From JBAXXL01 sp037127915 (GTDB lineage: Bacteria > Bacteroidota > Ignavibacteria > Kapaibacteriales > UBA2268): DNA of 64,000 nt. Every line of letters starts with the position of its first letter. Position 1 is the stretch's first letter. Positions 42,385-50,977 of this stretch are shown in pieces. A program made the translations under genes and the position numbers. The notes beneath the pieces were generated by a model that was not told the origin of the DNA, did no database searches, and was given only the letters and a program-made list of their open reading frames with translations. The DNA is taken from assembly GCA_037127915.1 (NCBI GenBank), contig JBAXXL010000004.1, positions 1 through 64,000 on the forward strand, in the 5' to 3' direction.

Positions 42385-43509
42385 ATGGAAAATTTTATAA
42401 ACGGCTTTATCAATAATGAATTTATTACAGCAATAATAATAAGTATTATCCCGTTGATATTTGTTCTTGTCTATGCATTAATTGCTATATTGGGAGAATT
42501 AAAAATATCTGCATTTATGCAAGAACGTCTTGGACCGATGCGTACCGGACCTTGGGGTATTTTTCAACCAATAGCTGAAGTTATTAAATTACTTCAAAAA
42601 GAAGATATCACACCTGATGCAGTTAATAAACCATTATTTAATTTTGCACCATTTCTTATGTTTGCGGCATCTTATGCTTGCTTTGCTGTCATCCCGTTCA
42701 GTTCACATTTTATACCCGCTAGTTTAAATTTAGGTTTGTTTTATCTATTAGCAGTTGGATCTATAGGTGTAATTAGTATTGTAATGGGTGGCTGGGCTTC
42801 GAATAATAAGTATTCTATCTTGGGTGCTATGCGTTCAGCTTCGCAAATAGTAAGTTATGAACTTCCTGCTGGTATTTGTTTACTTACCATAGCGGCTTTG
42901 ACAAGTACATTCACATTCAGCGGCTTAGGTGTATCAAAGGAATTGATGTCTGCGGTTGGCGGTACTCCAAATGCGTTTTTAGGCGGTTTGGATATACAAC
43001 ATATCAATGTTGCCCAAAGCGGTGGATTTTGGAATTGGTTCATATTTGGCGGACCGGGTAATATAACGAAAATTTGGGTTATACCTTTTACTTTAGGTTT
43101 AACATTAATTTATTTTATTTCCTCGCTTGCTGAAACTAACCGTACTCCTTTCGATATATCCGAGGGTGAATCTGAAATCGTAGCTGGATACTTTATTGAA
43201 TATAGCGGTATAAAATTCGCTATGTTCTACTTTGCCGAATACGCAAATATGTATGTTGTAGCGGCAATCATGACAATTCTCTTTTTAGGTGGTTGGACAT
43301 CACCTTTCGGTGACTTCATGAACGGTCCTATATGGGGCGCTTTCTGGTTTGTATCCAAAGCATTTGCAGTAGTATTTTTGCAAATATGGGTACGCTGGAC
43401 ATTACCGCGTCTTAGAGTTGACCAATTAATGAACATCGGTTGGAAAGTGTTACTTCCGTTATCATTAGTTTGTTTTTTAGTTATCAGTTTATGGGGCATT
43501 CTCCATTAA
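42385..43509 (+). CDS. nuoH: NADH-quinone oxidoreductase subunit H
   Basis: 374 residues, about eight helices; joins the peripheral and membrane arms. Motifs: AFMQERLGPMRTGPWGIFQPIAE and ETNRTPFDISEGESEIVAGYFIEYSG, both near the quinone entry. It has an extra loop (about residues 195-220, KELMSAVGGTPNAFLGGLDI) compared with typical NuoH. Confidence 0.96.
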   Translation: MENFINGFINNEFITAIIISIIPLIFVLVYALIAILGELKISAFMQERLGPMRTGPWGIFQPIAEVIKLLQKEDITPDAVNKPLFNFAPFLMFAASYACFAVIPFSSHFIPASLNLGLFYLLAVGSIGVISIVMGGWASNNKYSILGAMRSASQIVSYELPAGICLLTIAALTSTFTFSGLGVSKELMSAVGGTPNAFLGGLDIQHINVAQSGGFWNWFIFGGPGNITKIWVIPFTLGLTLIYFISSLAETNRTPFDISEGESEIVAGYFIEYSGIKFAMFYFAEYANMYVVAAIMTILFLGGWTSPFGDFMNGPIWGAFWFVSKAFAVVFLQIWVRWTLPRLRVDQLMNIGWKVLLPLSLVCFLVISLWGILH

Positions 43510-43550
43510 TATTTTTTACTAAATAAGAAAATAAAGGAAAAAAATACGTT

Positions 43551-44111
43551 ATGTACAAAACATATATAAAAGCTCTGTGGGATAGTATTTATAGTGCATT
43601 AGTCGGTATGACTATAACAATAAAGCATTTGTTTTATAAAAATGTGACAAATCAATATCCAAATGTTGATGCAAGAGTAAAATCAGGAACTGCCGAAATG
43701 CCGGATTATGCAAGGAATAGATTAGAATTTTTACCTGATGCTTGTACAGCTTGCAATTTATGTGAAAAAGCTTGTCCTGTTAACTGTATTGAAATTGATT
43801 CTTTTAAAGTTGTTGATGGTGATCCTGACCAACCTTTAATGACAAACGGTAAACCAAGAAAACAGTGGATACCGACGTACAATATAGATTTTTCGAAATG
43901 CTGTTATTGCGGTCTTTGTGCCAATGCATGTACTTTTGGCGCTCTTAAAATGACAGACTTTTTTGAATATGCTACATACGATAGAAAAAATTTATATTAC
44001 CATTTAAGCAGTATGACTCCTAAAATGGTTGACGATAAAAGAAAAATGTTAAGTGATAACTTATCTAAGATAAAAGCGGAAAAAGCACTTGAAGCAAAAG
44101 AAGCATCTTAA
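43551..44111 (+). CDS. nuoI: NADH-quinone oxidoreductase subunit I
   Basis: 186-residue ferredoxin-like protein with two 4Fe-4S motifs: CTACNLCEKACPVNC (about residues 64-78) and CYCGLCANACTFGAL (about 125-139), carrying clusters N6a and N6b. The second motif has Thr where Pro normally follows the last Cys. Passes electrons to NuoB; in the absence of NuoEFG here it may be the docking point for a ferredoxin. Confidence 0.96.
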   Translation: MYKTYIKALWDSIYSALVGMTITIKHLFYKNVTNQYPNVDARVKSGTAEMPDYARNRLEFLPDACTACNLCEKACPVNCIEIDSFKVVDGDPDQPLMTNGKPRKQWIPTYNIDFSKCCYCGLCANACTFGALKMTDFFEYATYDRKNLYYHLSSMTPKMVDDKRKMLSDNLSKIKAEKALEAKEAS

Positions 44112-44174
44112 ATTAAAGATGATTTTTGCCAAAAAGCTTTTTATTTTGTTAACAAGTATATTAGATGATAGATT

Positions 44175-44681
44175 ATGGATATAATAAGTATATTATTTTT
44201 GGTTTTTGCCGCAGTAGTTATAGGTTCTGCGGGGGTTGTTGTTTTTTCTAAAAATATCATGTTTTCGGCTTTCGCATTACTTTTTACATTGTTTGGTATT
44301 GCCGGATTATATGTTCTATTAAATGCGGATTTCATTGCGATAACGCAAATAATGATTTACATAGGCGGTATTTTAGTATTGATCATATTCGGTGTGATGC
44401 TAACAACAAAAATAACACAGATAGAATTTAGAGGCGGATTATCCGGCAAAATACAACTTGGTACAGCTGGCTTAGCAACGGCTTTATTAGCTTTCACATT
44501 AGTTACTGTATTTATGAAAAGCAATTGGCTTTTGAAGGGCGATCCTAATAAAGTTGCCGAAACAACAGTAAATTCTATCGGAACAATGCTACTATCTGAA
44601 TATTTGATTCAATTTGAAATAGCATCAGTTTTACTTTTAGTGGCTATTATCGGTGCTACATTTATAGCACGCAGAAAATAA
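44175..44681 (+). CDS. nuoJ: NADH-quinone oxidoreductase subunit J
   Basis: 168 residues, five helices, typical AVVIGSAGVVVFSKNIMFSAFALLFTLFGIAGLYVLLNADFIAITQIMIYIGGILVLIIFG layout given here in outline: helix 3 carries the pi-bulge region IAITQIMIYIGG. Membrane arm subunit next to NuoA and NuoK. Confidence 0.94.
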   Translation: MDIISILFLVFAAVVIGSAGVVVFSKNIMFSAFALLFTLFGIAGLYVLLNADFIAITQIMIYIGGILVLIIFGVMLTTKITQIEFRGGLSGKIQLGTAGLATALLAFTLVTVFMKSNWLLKGDPNKVAETTVNSIGTMLLSEYLIQFEIASVLLLVAIIGATFIARRK

Positions 44682-44702
44682 TTTAGAATTAAATTAAGGA
44701 AA

Positions 44703-45017
44703 ATGCAAATGACAATAGGTTTGACAAGTTATTTAATTGTAAGCGCGCTTTTATTCTGTTTAGGATTGTTTGCTGTGGTCACACGGAAAAACGCGATTTT
44801 GGTATTAATGGGTCTTGAATTAATATTAAACGCCGCAAATATCAATTTTATAGCTTTTGCAAAATACGGTGGATTTAATATTGAAGGCCACGTTGCAGTG
44901 ATTTTTGTGATTATATTAGCCGCCGCCGAAGCCGCGGTAGCTCTAGCGATAGTATTGAACATCTATCAAAACTACAGACATTTAAATGTTGATGAAATAA
45001 ATAAATTAAAAAATTAA
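44703..45017 (+). CDS. nuoK: NADH-quinone oxidoreductase subunit K
   Basis: 104 residues, three helices, with the membrane glutamates of the proton path in LVLMGLELILNAANINFIA and AAAEAAVALAIVLNIY. An MrpC-like subunit. Start at ATG 44703; an ATG six bases later is equally possible. Confidence 0.94.
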   Translation: MQMTIGLTSYLIVSALLFCLGLFAVVTRKNAILVLMGLELILNAANINFIAFAKYGGFNIEGHVAVIFVIILAAAEAAVALAIVLNIYQNYRHLNVDEINKLKN

Positions 45018-45037
45018 TTTTATAAGTTAAAATAAAT

Positions 45038-47200
45038 ATGGCTCCAGAAACTTTATTAACTTTAGGAATAGTTATACTACTCTTACCGCTATTAACCTTC
45101 GCAATTCTAATTTTCTTCGGAAAAAGAATGGGAAGGGTCAGCGGCTATATTGGTACAACTATATTGGGCTTAGATCTACTTCTGGCAATTTATGTGTTGA
45201 TTACCAAATATACAACAAATTTTGCCGAAACTATAGCTAATGGAAGTACCGGAATTTTTATCAAAGGCGCCCTCGTACAAGTCAAATTCAATTGGTTCTC
45301 AATTGGTAAATTAGATATTGCAGTCGGTTTCGGTATTGATAATTTAACCGCAATGATGCTTTTGGTTGTAACCTTAATCAGTTTTCTTGTTCATTTGTTC
45401 TCACTTGAATATATGAAGGAAGAGGAAAGGTTTCCAAGGTTTTACGCGTATCTCGGATTGTTTTCATTCTCTATGTTGGGAATAGTTTTAGCCAATAATT
45501 TCTTGTTTATGTATGTATTTTGGGAACTTGTAGGTATAAGTTCTTACTTGCTGATTGGATTTTGGTATGAAAAAGATTCTGCCGCCAATGCAGGCAAAAA
45601 AGCGTTTTTAGTAAACCGAGTTGGTGATTTCGGCTTCCTTATAGGTATTTTATTCATGTACTCAACCTATGGAACTTTCATGTTCGATGAAATTTTCAAA
45701 TCTATGGGTATGGGAGTAATGCCTTTTGGTAGCGGATTATTTCTAACTATTGCCGGATTACTCATATTCTGCGGTGCTATTGGTAAATCAGCACAATTCC
45801 CATTACATGTTTGGTTACCGGATGCGATGGAAGGTCCTACTCCGGTAAGTGCTTTAATTCATGCCGCAACTATGGTTGCCGCAGGTGTTTATATGGTAGC
45901 TAGGGTATTCCCAATATTCACAGCCGATGCATCGCTGGTTATTGCCTATGTTGGTGCAATCACTGCGTTTATTGCCGCTACTATAGCCATTACGCAAAAT
46001 GATTTCAAACGCGTTTTGGCTTACTCTACTGTTAGCCAATTAGGCTATATGGTAATGGCTCTTGGTGTTGGTGCATTTACAACTGGATTTTTCCATTTAG
46101 TTACTCATGCTTGGTTCAAAGCCGCATTATTTTTGGCTTCAGGTTCGGTAATTTATGCTATGCACCGTGCCGCTCACGCATTACACGACCATCACACTGA
46201 TGTTCAGGATATTCGTAACCTTGGCGGTTTGAAAAAAACTATGCCTTGGACGTATTATACGTTTCTCTTTGTAACGCTTGCGCTCTGTGGTGTACCGCTT
46301 ACTTCAGGTTTCCTCAGTAAAGATGCTATATTGGCCTCAACACTTGCATTCGGTATGTTAACAGGTCATTGGATCATTCCGCTAATAGGATTTGCTTCTG
46401 CAGGTATGACAGCGTTCTACATGTTTAGACTGACCATTTTATCATTCCATGGTAAACCGCGAACTGAGATCGCTAAGAAAACCCGAGAAAATAATTTCCC
46501 AATTGTTTTCCCATTGGTGTTATTAGCTATTATTTCAGTTTGGGGATTTTACTCAATGAATCCAACAAACGCTCATACGGGTTGGTTCTATGAGAAAATC
46601 CAACAACCGGCTTCTGCTGTACCGGAGAACCTTCAATGGAAACACAACCTAATCGAAAAGAAATTTGATGGTGAATCTACCGATTTAGCTGTTGGTGCTC
46701 AACATAAAACTGTTCACGAAATATCACAATTCGAAGAAACTGTAGAACAAGCACATTATCCAGCAATGGGATTATCAATATTAATAGCCGGTGGAGGTAT
46801 TTTATTTGCATTTATGATTTATCAATTTAAATGGTTTGATGCAGATAAATTCTCTAGACAATTGGGTATTATTTATAAATTCTCATTTAATAAATGGTAT
46901 TTCGATGAAATCTACGCGGCAACAGTCATTGGCGGAACAGTCCTAGGTGCAAAAGTCTTAGCTCTCTTCGATAATTATGTCATAGATGGAGTTGTCAATG
47001 GTGCAAGTTTGGTTACACGTTTCTCAGCTAAATTAACAGGAATCTTCGATAATGTAGTTGTGGATGGGATAGTAAATTTAATAGCGAAAATTACCGGATT
47101 TTTTGGAGCAACAGCTCAGAAAATGCAAACCGGTCGAATTCAAACTTACGTAATTTTAGCAGTAATTGGTTTAATTACTTTAATATATATCTTTATTTAA
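45038..47200 (+). CDS. nuoL: NADH-quinone oxidoreductase subunit L
   Basis: 720 residues, a proton-pumping antiporter-type subunit with about 16 helices. Motifs: WELVGISSYLLIGFWYEK, KSAQFPLHVWLPDAMEGPTPVSALIHAATMVAAGVY (Lys and His of the channel) and HAWFKAALFL. The C-terminal lateral helix and terminal anchor (from about 590, FNKWYFDEIY) are present. An acidic soluble insertion of about 80 residues (about 510-585) precedes the final part. Confidence 0.96.
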   Translation: MAPETLLTLGIVILLLPLLTFAILIFFGKRMGRVSGYIGTTILGLDLLLAIYVLITKYTTNFAETIANGSTGIFIKGALVQVKFNWFSIGKLDIAVGFGIDNLTAMMLLVVTLISFLVHLFSLEYMKEEERFPRFYAYLGLFSFSMLGIVLANNFLFMYVFWELVGISSYLLIGFWYEKDSAANAGKKAFLVNRVGDFGFLIGILFMYSTYGTFMFDEIFKSMGMGVMPFGSGLFLTIAGLLIFCGAIGKSAQFPLHVWLPDAMEGPTPVSALIHAATMVAAGVYMVARVFPIFTADASLVIAYVGAITAFIAATIAITQNDFKRVLAYSTVSQLGYMVMALGVGAFTTGFFHLVTHAWFKAALFLASGSVIYAMHRAAHALHDHHTDVQDIRNLGGLKKTMPWTYYTFLFVTLALCGVPLTSGFLSKDAILASTLAFGMLTGHWIIPLIGFASAGMTAFYMFRLTILSFHGKPRTEIAKKTRENNFPIVFPLVLLAIISVWGFYSMNPTNAHTGWFYEKIQQPASAVPENLQWKHNLIEKKFDGESTDLAVGAQHKTVHEISQFEETVEQAHYPAMGLSILIAGGGILFAFMIYQFKWFDADKFSRQLGIIYKFSFNKWYFDEIYAATVIGGTVLGAKVLALFDNYVIDGVVNGASLVTRFSAKLTGIFDNVVVDGIVNLIAKITGFFGATAQKMQTGRIQTYVILAVIGLITLIYIFI

Positions 47201-47253
47201 ATTATTTTTATGAACAATAACAGAATAATTCAATATATTCTTTTGGAGGATTG

Positions 47254-48900
47254 ATGGGAGGCTATATTAGTTCGATTTTTGGCTCCTCTATTTTAACATG
47301 GATTACATTTTTGCCGTTAATAGGAATGGTTGCAATGCTATTTATTCCATCCGGCAAGGATGAAGACAAGAAAGCTAATACGGATAAGATTTTTAAATGG
47401 ATGACAGTCGGAATTACATTCATTCAATTAGTAATGGCTGTATTCATTTACATGAATTATAATAATGCTTTGACAGGTGTCAATGTAATGGATAAATTCC
47501 AATTTGTAGAAAAAGTCTCTTGGATAAGAGCTTCTTTACCTTTGGTTGGAAATCTAAACATTGATTATTTTGTCGGCATTGACGGACTTAGCGCACCAAT
47601 GGTGCTTTTGACTGCCTTAATATGCTTCTGTGCCTCATTGGCGTCATTCAGCATAAAGAAATCGGTTAAAGGTTACTTTTTAATGTATCTACTATTAGAC
47701 GTAGGTATGATGGGCGTTTTTGTTTCGTTAGATTTTTTCCTATTCTACGTATTCTGGGAACTTATGTTACTCCCAATGTACTTCCTGATAGGTATTTGGG
47801 GCGGTCCTCGTAAAGAATATGCCGCAATTAAGTTCTTCATCTATACTTTAATCGGTAGTGTGTTTATGCTATTGGTTATGATTGCGCTGTACTTCAGTGT
47901 AGGTTCGTTCAACATGTTAGACATGATGAATCCGGCAAATTATGCTCCTGATTCATTATTAGCAGGTTTAAACACGACTTGGCGATACGTGGCATTTATA
48001 GCACTATTCGTTGGTTTTGCTATTAAAGTTCCAATTGTTCCATTCCATACTTGGTTACCGGACGCTCACGTTGAGGCTCCAACACCTATAAGTGTTATAT
48101 TAGCCGGTGTGCTTTTGAAAATGGGTACGTATGGAATATTGAGAATTAATTTTGCAATGTTCCCCGATGCGACTTTGCATTTCCAAGACCTATTAGCTGT
48201 TCTTGGGGTGGTATCCATTATATATGGTGCATTATGCGCTTTAGGACAATTCAAAGTCGGCAAACGAGACTTGAAGAAGATGATAGCGTACTCCAGTGTT
48301 AGCCACATGGGTTATGTAATCCTTGGTATGTCATCGCTAAGACCTGAAGGTATGGTCGGTGCGGTTATGCAAATGTTTAATCACGGTACCATCACTGCTA
48401 TGCTCTTCTTAATAGTTGGCGTTATTTATGAAAGATCTCACAAACGCGGTTTAGACGACTTCGGCGGACTTGCTAATAAAATGCCTATATTTATGGGTAT
48501 TACAGCAATAGCATTTTTCGGTGCTATCGGTCTTCCGGGATTGAGCGGATTTATCAGTGAATCTTTAGTATTCTTAGGTGCTTTTAAAGCTTATCCTATC
48601 ATTACTATGTTCGCTGGTTTGGGAATAATTTTGGGTGCCGGTTATATGCTATGGGCACTTCAAAAAGTATTCTTCGGTAAATTACCCGATGTGTGGTCAG
48701 GTCCTTGGGATCCAACTAAAAAATTGTACAAACACGATGATGTAAATGCTCTAGAACTTGGTGCTTTGATTCCATTGGCAGTTGCTGTTATTTTATTCGG
48801 TATTATGCCAAATCCATTAATAAATATGATGAGTGCGACTTTAAACCATCTCATTGAATTTGTTCAAACAAGCCCTGCGCTTTTTAGCAGTTTAATGTAG
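47254..48900 (+). CDS. nuoM: NADH-quinone oxidoreductase subunit M
   Basis: 548 residues, antiporter-type subunit with about 14 helices: FYVFWELMLLPMYFLIGIWGG with its channel Glu, KVPIVPFHTWLPDAHVEAPTPISVILAGVLLKMG, and SSVSHMGYVILGM. A good Shine-Dalgarno (GGAGG, 47245-47249) precedes ATG 47254; a TTG one codon earlier is the alternative. Confidence 0.96.
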   Translation: MGGYISSIFGSSILTWITFLPLIGMVAMLFIPSGKDEDKKANTDKIFKWMTVGITFIQLVMAVFIYMNYNNALTGVNVMDKFQFVEKVSWIRASLPLVGNLNIDYFVGIDGLSAPMVLLTALICFCASLASFSIKKSVKGYFLMYLLLDVGMMGVFVSLDFFLFYVFWELMLLPMYFLIGIWGGPRKEYAAIKFFIYTLIGSVFMLLVMIALYFSVGSFNMLDMMNPANYAPDSLLAGLNTTWRYVAFIALFVGFAIKVPIVPFHTWLPDAHVEAPTPISVILAGVLLKMGTYGILRINFAMFPDATLHFQDLLAVLGVVSIIYGALCALGQFKVGKRDLKKMIAYSSVSHMGYVILGMSSLRPEGMVGAVMQMFNHGTITAMLFLIVGVIYERSHKRGLDDFGGLANKMPIFMGITAIAFFGAIGLPGLSGFISESLVFLGAFKAYPIITMFAGLGIILGAGYMLWALQKVFFGKLPDVWSGPWDPTKKLYKHDDVNALELGALIPLAVAVILFGIMPNPLINMMSATLNHLIEFVQTSPALFSSLM

Positions 48901-48956
48901 TGTTGAAATTTTAACTTGTTTTAACTCAAATATAGTGAATATTACGAGAAATAAAT

Positions 48957-50474
48957 ATGATAACTTCAGAATCAATTAATGCTTTAATATCAGCAGTAAC
49001 TCAAAGCGTCACTCAGTTTTTACCTGAAACTGCCTTGATAGTTACCTTTATTATAGCAATATTATTTGATATTATTTTCAAAAAAACGAAAAATATAACA
49101 GCTTATGTATCTATTGCCGGTTTTGTTATAACAGGAATTCTCTTGTTGTTTCAAGGTTCGTATGCAAGTAATTCGATTTTCTCAAAGATGCTGTCCATAG
49201 ATGCCTTTGGTCAATTTTTTAAATTTATCATTTTGGGTTCCGGTATATTTGTAATGCTTATGTCATTGTTATCGAAAGAATTGAATGATGGCGACCGCAA
49301 GGTTGGTGAGTATTATACCCTTATAGTCGGTATGACTATAGGTATGTTTATAATGGTATCGGCAACTAACCTGATTATGATTTATCTTGCATTAGAAACC
49401 ATGAGTATCAGCTCATATATCCTAGCTGGATATACCAAAGAAGCAAAAAGAGCTTCGGAAGCGTCGCTTAAATATGTCATTTATGGCGCTACTTCTTCGG
49501 CAATTATGATATATGGTATGAGCTTACTTTTCGGATTAACAGGCTCATTGAATTTGGATGAGATTAACCTTGTTATTCAATCAGGTGTTGATTTAGCACC
49601 ATTGCTAATCGCAGGTTTGATGATTGTAGTTGGAATTGGTTATAAGATTTCAGCTGTTCCGTTCCACTTTTGGACACCGGATGTTTACGAGGGTGCTCCT
49701 GTCACAATTACTGCCTTATTGTCCGTTGCTTCTAAAGCGGCCGGTTTTGCATTGCTAATTCGATTTTTCCGTTTAACATTTGCTAATTCCAGCCTTGTTG
49801 CCGATCCTTCATGGTCTGTATTAACATCAATCGATTGGAAAATGATTATTGCTCTCTTATCGGTGTTATCTATGACAGTTGGTAATTTGACAGCTATTTG
49901 GCAAACCAATATTAAAAGAATGTTAGCATATTCAAGTATTTCTCATGCAGGATTCATGCTTATGGGTGTGGTTGTGATGAACGATATTGGAGTAGCGGCA
50001 GTAATGATGTACTTCTTTGTTTATATAATTATGAATTTGGGTGCATTTCTTATTGTTATGTTTGTTGCTGATAAAACCGGTTCAGAAGAAATTGATGATT
50101 ATTCCGGTTTAGGTTACAGATCACCATTTTTAGCGGTTTGTTTAAGTATATTCTTAATCTCATTAGCAGGTTTACCGCCTACTGCCGGATTCACAGGCAA
50201 ATTGTATGTCTTTACAGCTGTGTTAAATTCTAATTACGTCTGGTTAGCTGTTGTCGGTATTATCAATAGTGTAATAGGACTCTTTTACTACGCTAAAGTA
50301 TTTAGAAATATGTTTATGCGCAATACAGACACTACGGAAAGTAAGTTTACAGTTTCACGTGCAGGGATCGCTCTTGTACTTTTAACAGTGATTCCTACAG
50401 TTTTGTTCGGTGTATGGTGGTCACCAATCGCCGCATGGGCAAAACATTCTGTAGCAATGTTCTTATTCAAATAA
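48957..50474 (+). CDS. nuoN: NADH-quinone oxidoreductase subunit N
   Basis: 505 residues, the third antiporter-type subunit, with ALETMSISSYILAGYTK, VGIGYKISAVPFHFWTPDVYEGAPVTITALLSVASK and AYSSISHAGFMLMGVV. Last gene of the operon; a terminator follows 20 bases later. Together the operon encodes the 11-subunit form of complex I. Confidence 0.96.
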   Translation: MITSESINALISAVTQSVTQFLPETALIVTFIIAILFDIIFKKTKNITAYVSIAGFVITGILLLFQGSYASNSIFSKMLSIDAFGQFFKFIILGSGIFVMLMSLLSKELNDGDRKVGEYYTLIVGMTIGMFIMVSATNLIMIYLALETMSISSYILAGYTKEAKRASEASLKYVIYGATSSAIMIYGMSLLFGLTGSLNLDEINLVIQSGVDLAPLLIAGLMIVVGIGYKISAVPFHFWTPDVYEGAPVTITALLSVASKAAGFALLIRFFRLTFANSSLVADPSWSVLTSIDWKMIIALLSVLSMTVGNLTAIWQTNIKRMLAYSSISHAGFMLMGVVVMNDIGVAAVMMYFFVYIIMNLGAFLIVMFVADKTGSEEIDDYSGLGYRSPFLAVCLSIFLISLAGLPPTAGFTGKLYVFTAVLNSNYVWLAVVGIINSVIGLFYYAKVFRNMFMRNTDTTESKFTVSRAGIALVLLTVIPTVLFGVWWSPIAAWAKHSVAMFLFK

Positions 50475-50493
50475 GACAACTGCGTTGTTTTTT

Positions 50494-50532
50494 AAAGTGG
50501 GTTGATTCGATAAGAGTCATCCCACTTTTTTT
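50494..50532 (+). terminator. Terminator of the nuo operon
   Basis: Stem AAAGTGGG (50494-50501) / CCCACTTT (50521-50528) with a weaker inner extension, followed by further T. A small hairpin ACAAC/GTTGT with T-run (50476-50493) lies just before it. Confidence 0.92.
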
Positions 50533-50560
50533 AGTTCATAAAGTTGCAAGAAAGAAAGAT

Positions 50561-50800
50561 AGAAAATCTTTATTATACTTTCAGGTGGTAAAGTAAAATA
50601 AGGAAAATCATATTTTACTTTTAGGTGGTAAAGTAAAATAAGAAAATCTATATTATACTTTTAGGTGGTAAAGCAAAATAATGAAATTTATATTATACTT
50701 TTAGGTGGTAAAGTAAAATAATGAAATCTATATTTTACTTTTAGGTGATAAAGCAAAATAAGGAAATCTATATTTTACTTTTAGGTGATAAAGTAAAATA
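50561..50800. repeat. Six tandem 40-bp units, each containing an 11-bp palindrome
   Basis: The period is exactly 40 bp for all six units: a 10-nt linker like AGGAAATCTA plus a 30-nt palindrome with arms TATTTTACTTT and AAAGTAAAATA around the 8-nt loop TAGGTGGT (TAGGTGAT in the last two). Units 2 and 6 pair perfectly; the others carry one or two mismatches. It is non-coding (40 is not a multiple of three and stops occur in each frame), and lies between the nuo terminator and the terminator of the FISUMP gene. Confidence 0.95.
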
Positions 50801-50809
50801 GGAAAAAGA

Positions 50810-50848
50810 AAAAAAACTCATCCGCTGACTGCCATTCATCGGATGAGT
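50810..50848 (-). terminator. Terminator of the FISUMP gene
   Basis: On the reverse strand: stem ACTCATCCG / CGGATGAGT (50816-50848) with a 15-nt loop, followed by seven or eight U. A small hairpin CCACGAC/GTTGTGG (50885-50903) stands nearer the gene. Nothing coding in 50849-50977. Confidence 0.85.
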
Positions 50849-50977
50849 GAGTTCAAAATTTAAAAAAAACTTTCAATCATTCCCCCACGACTTAAGGTTG
50901 TGGCTGTTAAATTCTTACTATCTTTATCTTGTTCTTTTCTTTATAAACTTTACGAACTTTCAACTTTATAAACTCTG

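Noticed and set aside
50561..50800. CRISPR array
   Set aside because: The linkers between palindromes are only 10 nt and nearly the same in every unit, and no cas genes are near. It is a tandem repeat.
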